From assembly GCA_963704565.1 (NCBI GenBank), contig OY969917.1:3782001-3846000 (forward strand): a stretch of 64,000 bases of DNA, written 5' to 3'. The position numbers were made by a program, and so were the translations under genes. Shown one piece after another: positions 59,299-64,000 of the stretch. Each line of letters opens with the position of its first letter. The stretch's first letter is position 1. Source of the DNA: Rhodoblastus sp963704565 (GTDB lineage: Bacteria > Pseudomonadota > Alphaproteobacteria > Rhizobiales > Beijerinckiaceae). The notes beneath the pieces are model-generated. The model worked only from the letters and a program-made list of their open reading frames with translations. It ran no database searches and was not told where the DNA came from.

Positions 59299-59343
59299 AG
59301 CATACCCCCCCCCGCGAAGCGACGCAGGCTCGGAAACTACTCA
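59299..59343 (-). promoter_or_regulatory. TTCCGA box with TATGCT -10, upstream of response regulator
   Basis: On the minus strand TGAGTAGTTTCCGA (59343-59330), 25 bp, TATGCT (59304-59299). A homologous block of about 60 bp beyond the box is shared with 63241-63293. Confidence 0.68.
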
Positions 59344-59463
59344 TATCCGCATTCGGCATGACGAGCGCCACAAAGCGGCGATCAAGCGATGTCCATCGGA
59401 AAATGCCCGTCATAAGGCAAGAATCAACACGCGGATTCTAGGCTATGTAGCGGCGTTCGCTAA

Positions 59464-60396
59464 GACCCCGACTCGAATTTCAAATCTGACCGGCTTTCGC
59501 CCTCGCCAGCCTTCGCATGAGAAGGAAAGTCAAGGCCAATTGCAGCCACGCGAGAGCGGATTCGATGGTTGCCTCGAAGTCTTTTGACAGACGGCGCGCG
59601 CGATTGATCCAGCCGAGCGTTCGCTCGACGACCCAGCGCTTTGGCAGCACGACAAATCCTTTCACCTCTTTGTCGGTTCGCTTGACCACGGTGATGGAAA
59701 TACGGCTCGCCTCGAAGGCTGCGCGCTGGGCCTCATCCCCTTGATAACCCCCGTCGACGAAGGACATTTTCACCCACGGGCTCTTGCGATGCACGGCTTT
59801 CAGCAACGGCGCGAGAGCGTCGCGATCCTGCACGTCGGCGGTCGTGATCTGGCATTCGATGGGCAGACCGATCGTGTCGACAGCGAGATGGCGCTTGCGG
59901 CCCTTGACCTTCTTGCCCGCGTCGAAACCACGAGGACCGCCAGCTTCCGTCGTCTTGACCGACTGGCTGTCGACGACAACCGCCGTCGGCGCCCCTTGAC
60001 GGCCTTCCGCCTCGCGCGCGTCCATCACGAGAACGCTGATGATTTGCGCCCACAGGCCGCTGTCGCGCCATGCGTAGAAGCGGTTTTGCACGGTCGTGAA
60101 CGGCGGAAAATCCTTTGGCAGATATCGCCATGGGCATCCGCAGCGGATCAAATAAAACAAGGCGTTGAGAATGATCTGGGAATCTGTCGGCTTGCGTCCG
60201 CGCCGTTTGGGCGGCGGCAGCAGCGGCGCGATCAGCGCCAACTCGGCCTCCGACATATCGCTTGAATAGCGCGCCCGAATGACTTCATACTTCGCCCGAT
60301 CGGCCTCGTTCCAAGGCATCGCGAATCTCCCAAAGTTGTTGCAAACCAAGGGAATCAACGGCCGCGAGGCCGGTCAACCAATTTCAGGTCAGGTTC
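59464..60396 (-). mobile_element. IS5-family (IS1031-type) insertion sequence, copy 2, 933 bp
   Basis: Same length and transposase as copy 1, inverted. Flanks are TAA (59461-59463) and TCA (60397-60399): both fit TNA but they differ, so this insertion is older, has mutated, or lost its original flank through a rearrangement. Confidence 0.9.
59480..60319 (-). CDS. IS5-family transposase (IS1031 type), copy 2
   Basis: Identical product to the gene at 2177: 279 aa with an intact DDE triad. The start at ATG 60319 corresponds to the same position in the element. Confidence 0.93.
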   Translation of the reverse strand: MPWNEADRAKYEVIRARYSSDMSEAELALIAPLLPPPKRRGRKPTDSQIILNALFYLIRCGCPWRYLPKDFPPFTTVQNRFYAWRDSGLWAQIISVLVMDAREAEGRQGAPTAVVVDSQSVKTTEAGGPRGFDAGKKVKGRKRHLAVDTIGLPIECQITTADVQDRDALAPLLKAVHRKSPWVKMSFVDGGYQGDEAQRAAFEASRISITVVKRTDKEVKGFVVLPKRWVVERTLGWINRARRLSKDFEATIESALAWLQLALTFLLMRRLARAKAGQI

Positions 60397-60436
60397 TCAG
60401 CCCGACAGCCTGCCAGACTTCCGACGGCCCAAGCCA

Positions 60437-60450
60437 TGAGTAGTTTCCGG
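60437..60450 (+). promoter_or_regulatory. TTCCGA box (variant)
   Basis: TGAGTAGTTTCCGG followed by GGCTCG, 155 bp upstream of the gene at 60605. Only 37 bp from the end of IS copy 2. Confidence 0.5.
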
Positions 60451-60604
60451 GGCTCGCGTAGCCGAGCAATCTCCCCCATTCTCAAATGCCGCCGTGTAAG
60501 TGCGCCTCCCCATGCGTCCGCAGCGGCTCCCCGGCCTACCTCCCATTTCGATGGGTCTGGGCGGGGGCTTGAGATTGTTGCCGAAGCGCCTAGGAGCATA
60601 AGCA

Positions 60605-60817
60605 ATGGACACATACTTCACGGTCAAGATCGACAGCGCCCAGGGTCACCAATATTTCCATGTTGGCGCGCCGACGCAGGCGGAGGCTGAGAAGGCGCTC
60701 GCCGAAAAGGTAGCGCCCTTGCCCGACGCGAAATTCACTTGGCAGAAAATTACTGACCAGCCTGTGCCGGGTCTCGTCAATGGAGACGTCGTGCCGGCGC
60801 CGGAAGGCTGGTTGTGA
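60605..60817 (+). CDS. Uncharacterised 70-aa protein
   Basis: The product MDTYFTVKIDSAQGHQYFHV, then GAPTQAEAEKALAEKVAPLP, looks like a small alpha/beta protein with one amphipathic helix. GGAGCATAAGC precedes the ATG. I recognise no family. It follows a TTCCGA box. Confidence 0.65.
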   Translation: MDTYFTVKIDSAQGHQYFHVGAPTQAEAEKALAEKVAPLPDAKFTWQKITDQPVPGLVNGDVVPAPEGWL

Positions 60818-61004
60818 AAGCGGGAGCAATAATCCCTCGCTGAAGCGCCCAATTTGTCCGGCTGCGCCGGAGCAAAATTACGGCGTTTAGAGTCCTTTGC
60901 CTTGGTCGGCAGGGGGCGGCGGATGAAGAAAGTGGAGCTATAGGCACGGGTGCGGCGCGCCGTTCGGATCGAAGGGATCAGCGAGGACGCGCGGTGGCAG
61001 AGCG

Positions 61005-61112
61005 GTTATCCGACCCATCGTCATGGGACGTGGCCGCGACGCGGCGGACGTCCCGATCTCGACGGCCTTTGGCGTCGCCGATCTCGTGCGTTTTTACGTA
61101 ATTTCGGTTTGA
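61005..61112 (+). pseudogene. C-terminal fragment of a transglutaminase gene
   Basis: The plus strand reads IVMGRGRDAADVPISTAFGV then ADLVRFYVIS before a stop. This is nearly identical to the C-terminus of the intact gene at 27125 (IVMGRGRDAADVPISTAFGV then ANLVRFEVLT). Only 35 codons remain. Confidence 0.85.
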
Positions 61113-61124
61113 TGGAGAAACGCC

Positions 61125-61493
61125 ATGCTCGATTTCGAACTGCTGCGCGACAAAGGCATATTGATCGTGACGCCTCATGGGCCGCTTGAAAAGGCCGATT
61201 TCGAACGGGTCGCCAAGGAGGTCGACCTGTACCTCGCGAAAGATGGAATGCTCTCGGGCGTGATGATCTATGCTCAGGGATTCCCTGGCTGGGATAGCTT
61301 TGCGGCGTTTTTGGCGCATTTCAAGTTCGTGAAGGACCACCAACGGAAAGTCGAACGCCTGGCGGTTGTGACCGATAGTGACTTGCTCAAAATCATGCCG
61401 CACATCGTCGCGCACTTCGCTCACCCCGAAGTGAAACAGTTTCCATATGGGGAAAAGGCGACCGCCCTGGCTTGGCTGGAGACAACTCGTTAG
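61125..61493 (+). CDS. SpoIIAA-like (STAS/SEC14 fold) protein
   Basis: The 122-aa protein (MLDFELLRDKGILIVTPHGP, EKADFERVAKEVDLYLAKDG, WDSFAAFLAHFKFVKDHQRK, VERLAVVTDSDLLKIMPHIV, PEVKQFPYGEKATALAWLET) matches the SpoIIAA-like family. Members bind small lipophilic molecules or membranes; the role is not known. A transglutaminase scrap ends 12 bp upstream. Confidence 0.88.
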   Translation: MLDFELLRDKGILIVTPHGPLEKADFERVAKEVDLYLAKDGMLSGVMIYAQGFPGWDSFAAFLAHFKFVKDHQRKVERLAVVTDSDLLKIMPHIVAHFAHPEVKQFPYGEKATALAWLETTR

Positions 61494-61593
61494 ACAAAAA
61501 GTGGGCGCGTCAAAATGATCGCCGCCGCGATATGCCCATGACTTCAGTTGATCCCCGATAAATTTAAATTCGCGCATAGAATCTCCGGCGCCA

Positions 61594-61677
61594 TCCGGCG
61601 TCCGGGTCTGGATCGCCACCGGCGCCGCAGACATGCGCAAGGGGATGCAGGGGCGCGAACGCCGCGATCTGCTTTAA
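61594..61677 (+). pseudogene. IS66-family orfB (TnpB) relic
   Basis: SGVRVWIATGAADMRKGMQG then RERRDLL and a stop. The VWIATGxTDMRKGMxGL pattern is the N-terminal hallmark of IS66 TnpB. About 28 codons remain. Confidence 0.75.
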
Positions 61678-61681
61678 CCCG

Positions 61682-62467
61682 TCATTTCAAATCGCCCCGC
61701 GCCGCCAACGCGCCCGCTGCGGTCGGTCTGCCTTTGAGGATCCATTCGAACCCGACCGCGATCATGCCTCCTAGCACGGGATCTACGACATAGATCCAGG
61801 TGGTGCTCAGGTCGCCGCGGATCAGGTCCGGCGCGAACGAACGCACCGGGTTCATCGAAGCGCCGCTGATCGGCGCCGCCCAGAGGCCGGCCAAAGCGAT
61901 ATAGCCGCCAACCGCGAGAGCGCCGTTGGAGCCGATATTGCGGGCGCCCGAGGCGGTGCCAAGAATCGTGCTGACCAAACCGGTGGTCAACAGCACTTCC
62001 ATGGCGAGCGCCTTGAAATCGCCCGCGCCCGCGCCAGGCGTCGTGGCGCCAAGTAATCCCGGTGTGCCGAACATCGCTCGGAGAAAGGAAGCCGCGGCTA
62101 TGCCGCCGACGATCTGCGCGATGATATAGCCCGGCGCCCGAGACCAGGGGAAATTGCGCCGCGCGGCGAACGCCAAGGTAACTGCCGGATTTAGATGGGC
62201 GCCGCTGACAGCGCCCATGAAATAGATGATCGCCATAACCATGAGGCCTGGCGCGACGACCTTCATCCCCAGAGAGATCGCTCCGCCACTCTGGGCGCCG
62301 ACGACACCGGCGCCGGCCGCGACGACGACGAGAAGGAACGTGCCCCAGGTTTCCGCGAAAAGACGCCGCCATTCATGAGCCGATTCCAAGAAATCAGGTG
62401 CGGCTGAGCCGTTCAGCATACGTTGCTGCACCGTCGATTCGGTTTGTTGCAGTTGTGGGCTTACCAT
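61682..62467 (-). CDS. Aquaporin-family (MIP) channel
   Basis: The 261-aa protein has six helices and two half-helices: SGAHLNPAVTLAFAARRNF (first NPA) and SGASMNPVRSFAPDLIRG, where the second NPA reads NPV. It begins with a hydrophilic segment of about 35 aa. The Arg of the selectivity filter (after NPV) is present. It probably conducts water or small neutral solutes; the Val substitution is seen in some bacterial members. Read leftward, 28 bp after the gene at 62496. Confidence 0.93.
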   Translation of the reverse strand: MVSPQLQQTESTVQQRMLNGSAAPDFLESAHEWRRLFAETWGTFLLVVVAAGAGVVGAQSGGAISLGMKVVAPGLMVMAIIYFMGAVSGAHLNPAVTLAFAARRNFPWSRAPGYIIAQIVGGIAAASFLRAMFGTPGLLGATTPGAGAGDFKALAMEVLLTTGLVSTILGTASGARNIGSNGALAVGGYIALAGLWAAPISGASMNPVRSFAPDLIRGDLSTTWIYVVDPVLGGMIAVGFEWILKGRPTAAGALAARGDLK

Positions 62468-62495
62468 GACATCCTCGCGTAAGAGTTGGCTGATC

Positions 62496-62876
62496 TCAAT
62501 CCGGTCCGGCGATCTTGCAAGGAATCATGGCGTTCTCATCAAATGTGTAAACCGCGCATAGACGGTGATAGCCGTCGGCAATTACCACCTTGCCGTTTCT
62601 CTTGTCCCTGAACAGCAAGAGTGGCGATAGCTTTTCGCCATGAATTATTTTTGCGCGATCGCTTTCGACGTGACTATTACTCACCCCGAGCAGCGACAAC
62701 ATGGACGCTCTGAAAATGTCCTTTGCGGGAAATTCCGACATCTCCGCGCTTTCCAGCTCCACCGCGGCGTTCTCGGCCGCCTGTTGCCCTAAAACAAGAC
62801 TCAGGTATGAGGCGGCGGCCGGATAATCATGTTTCTCCGGTTTGCTCCGCCATTTGATGATCTTCTTTTGCTCCAT
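62496..62876 (-). CDS. ParB/sulfiredoxin-like fold protein
   Basis: The 126-aa product starts MEQKKIIKWRSKPEKHDYPA and ends with LSPLLLFRDKRNGKVVIADG then YHRLCAVYTFDENAMIPCKI. The xVIADGYHRxxA segment is the nucleotide-binding signature of the ParB/Srx superfamily. Similar stand-alone proteins are common in alphaproteobacteria; the substrate is unknown. A TTCCGA box lies about 320 bp upstream. Confidence 0.8.
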   Translation of the reverse strand: MEQKKIIKWRSKPEKHDYPAAASYLSLVLGQQAAENAAVELESAEMSEFPAKDIFRASMLSLLGVSNSHVESDRAKIIHGEKLSPLLLFRDKRNGKVVIADGYHRLCAVYTFDENAMIPCKIAGPD

Positions 62877-63338
62877 GGCAAGTCTCCTGGCCCTCTAATT
62901 CCTGATGGGCTTGATTTGAGGCTGGCGAGCGTAGCTTAACGATCCGATTTAGAGTAGAATTCTGAGGTCGAACCCAAGCCTATGCGCATATCGCTCCCGC
63001 CACGCCCGCCATGACTGACGTTACGATCCTGCCGTTCTCGTTTTCAGCCGTCGCACGCAAGAAAGTGACTGCCGATTTCGACGGAGGCCGGCTGACTTCG
63101 GACCGCATCGATCCGAGCAACGCTCCGCGCCCGCCAGCGCCTCGGCGCCGAGGGCAAGACTAATCCGGCGCCGGGGAGAAGATTTCTTGACTTCTCAGCA
63201 TAAGGCCCCCCGCGATGCGCCACAGACTCGGAAACTACTCAAATCCGCATTCGGCATGAACAGCGCCACAAAACGGCGATCAAGTGATATTATTCGCGCG
63301 GCCCGGCCGCGCCGGCGAATTTCACAGAAGGATTTGGC
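62877..63338. other. Divergent intergenic region
   Basis: Contains a TTCCGA box on the minus strand with TATGCT (63197-63241) and a block similar to 59344-59395. No gene is seen. It separates the leftward ParB-like gene from the rightward CheB gene. Confidence 0.5.
63197..63241 (-). promoter_or_regulatory. TTCCGA box with TATGCT -10, minus strand
   Basis: On the minus strand TGAGTAGTTTCCGA (63241-63228), 25 bp, TATGCT (63202-63197). Near-copy of the promoter region at 59299-59343. Confidence 0.65.
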
Positions 63339-64000
63339 ATGCGAGAGCGTCCATCGCGTCCCGGGAAAAAATCTCAATTGAAAACGCGGGAACGATCGCC
63401 GTCGACCGCGCCCGCGGCTGGTCCCGCGACGGAGCCCCCCGCCTTCTCGATCGTGGCGATCGGCGCCTCGGCCGGGGGGCTCGACGCGTGCAGGACGGTG
63501 CTGGACGCGCTGCCTCCCGGCGTCGGCCTCGCCTTCATTCTGGTCCAGCACCTCGATCCGACCCATGAAAGCATGCTGGTGGAGCTGCTGGCCGGCCATA
63601 CGGCGATGAACGTCCGCCAGGCGGCGGACGGCATGACGATCGAGCGCGAGCATCTCTATGTCATCCCGCCGGGGGCCTATCTCTCGGTCGAGGCCGGCGC
63701 CTTGCGGCTGTCGCAACCGCAGGAGCGTCACGGCGCGCGTCTGCCCTTCGATTTCCTGCTGCATTCGCTGGCGGAGGAATTTGCCTCCCGCGCCGTTTGC
63801 GTCGTGCTTTCGGGCACGGGCGCCGACGGCAGTTCCGGGCTGAAGGCGGTGAAGGAAAAAGGCGGGCTGGTCATCGCGCAGGATCCCGAAGAGGCCGGCT
63901 TTGACGGCATGCCGCGCAACGCGATCCTGACCGGGGCGGTCGATCTCGTGCTCCCGGCGGCGAAGATTCCCGAAGCGATCCTCAAATATGACGCCCAGGC
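63339..64000 (+). CDS. CheB methylesterase-domain protein, 3' end beyond window
   Basis: The frame opens at ATG 63339 (AGAAGGA upstream) and runs off the end, 220 aa so far. After a basic Ser/Pro-rich 35-aa N-terminus comes a CheB catalytic domain: VAIGASAGGLDAC (nucleophile Ser), LVQHLDPTHESML (His), VIPPGAYLSVEAG and VLSGTGADGSSGLKAVKEKG (Asp). The absence of an N-terminal receiver domain and the HLDPTHES wording are typical of CheB-CheR-PAS-kinase fusion proteins, so the full gene may be much longer. It demethylates receptor glutamates or serves in a hybrid signalling protein. Confidence 0.88.
   Translation, partial: MRERPSRPGKKSQLKTRERSPSTAPAAGPATEPPAFSIVAIGASAGGLDACRTVLDALPPGVGLAFILVQHLDPTHESMLVELLAGHTAMNVRQAADGMTIEREHLYVIPPGAYLSVEAGALRLSQPQERHGARLPFDFLLHSLAEEFASRAVCVVLSGTGADGSSGLKAVKEKGGLVIAQDPEEAGFDGMPRNAILTGAVDLVLPAAKIPEAILKYDAQ

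Overview
The window looks like a chromosomal segment of a nitrogen-fixing alphaproteobacterium of the order Hyphomicrobiales, probably close to the Beijerinckiaceae/Methylocystaceae. The reasons are the nif gene content and order, an oxygen-sensitive type NifA (C-x11-C-x19-C-x4-C), high-GC genes, and dispersed palindromic repeats of a kind common in that group. The assignment is inferred from gene content only.

Layout. (1) 1-5.6 kb is an accessory island with visibly lower GC. It holds a tightly coupled operon of an unknown protein, an HExxH zincin-like protein and a dCTP deaminase-like protein. The deaminase gene is split by an IS5-family (IS1031-type) element, and removing the IS with one TCA repeat restores the frame exactly. 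A second IS5-family element truncates genes on both of its sides. A scrap of the SIR2-like gene lies at the window edge. (2) 5.6-11.6 kb is a nif cluster read leftward: nifA (with an apparent 1-bp frameshift), then nifB-fdxN-LRV-nifZ-nifT-SIR2-like. A consensus sigma-54 promoter and a NifA upstream activator site precede nifB. (3) 11.8-17.6 kb holds modD, a YqeB-like gene and an esterase, diverging from a fused-permease ABC transporter of NitT/TauT type. (4) 18-31 kb holds membrane and envelope-stress genes: a VIT family transporter, DUF2252, a patatin lipoprotein, CsbD, DUF3309, two transglutaminases, a DJ-1/PfpI protein and an IS110 element. (5) 31-64 kb is a large stress and energy-conservation locus: slipin, DUF3141, phosphate acetyltransferase, acetate kinase, two proton-pumping P-type ATPases, an APC permease, PEP synthase, PRC-barrel, CbpM/CbpA, Dps, a response regulator, a SpoIIAA-like protein, an aquaporin, and the start of a CheB protein that runs off the end.

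Three layers of non-coding structure connect the accessory region. A TGAGTAG-TTTCCGA box, often followed 25 bp later by a TATGCT-like -10, recurs about thirteen times upstream of stress genes between 23.9 and 63.2 kb, which suggests an undescribed regulon. A 125-bp repeat made of three consecutive hairpins occurs three times at identical length, with compensatory base changes. A roughly 97-bp repeat occurs four times, and one copy interrupts a gene with flanking TTA. Many genes are remnants. Most striking is a duplicated segment (DUF3775 / cbpM-cbpA / PRC-barrel) at 43.3-44.9 and 55.6-58.0 kb in which each copy has lost what the other keeps.
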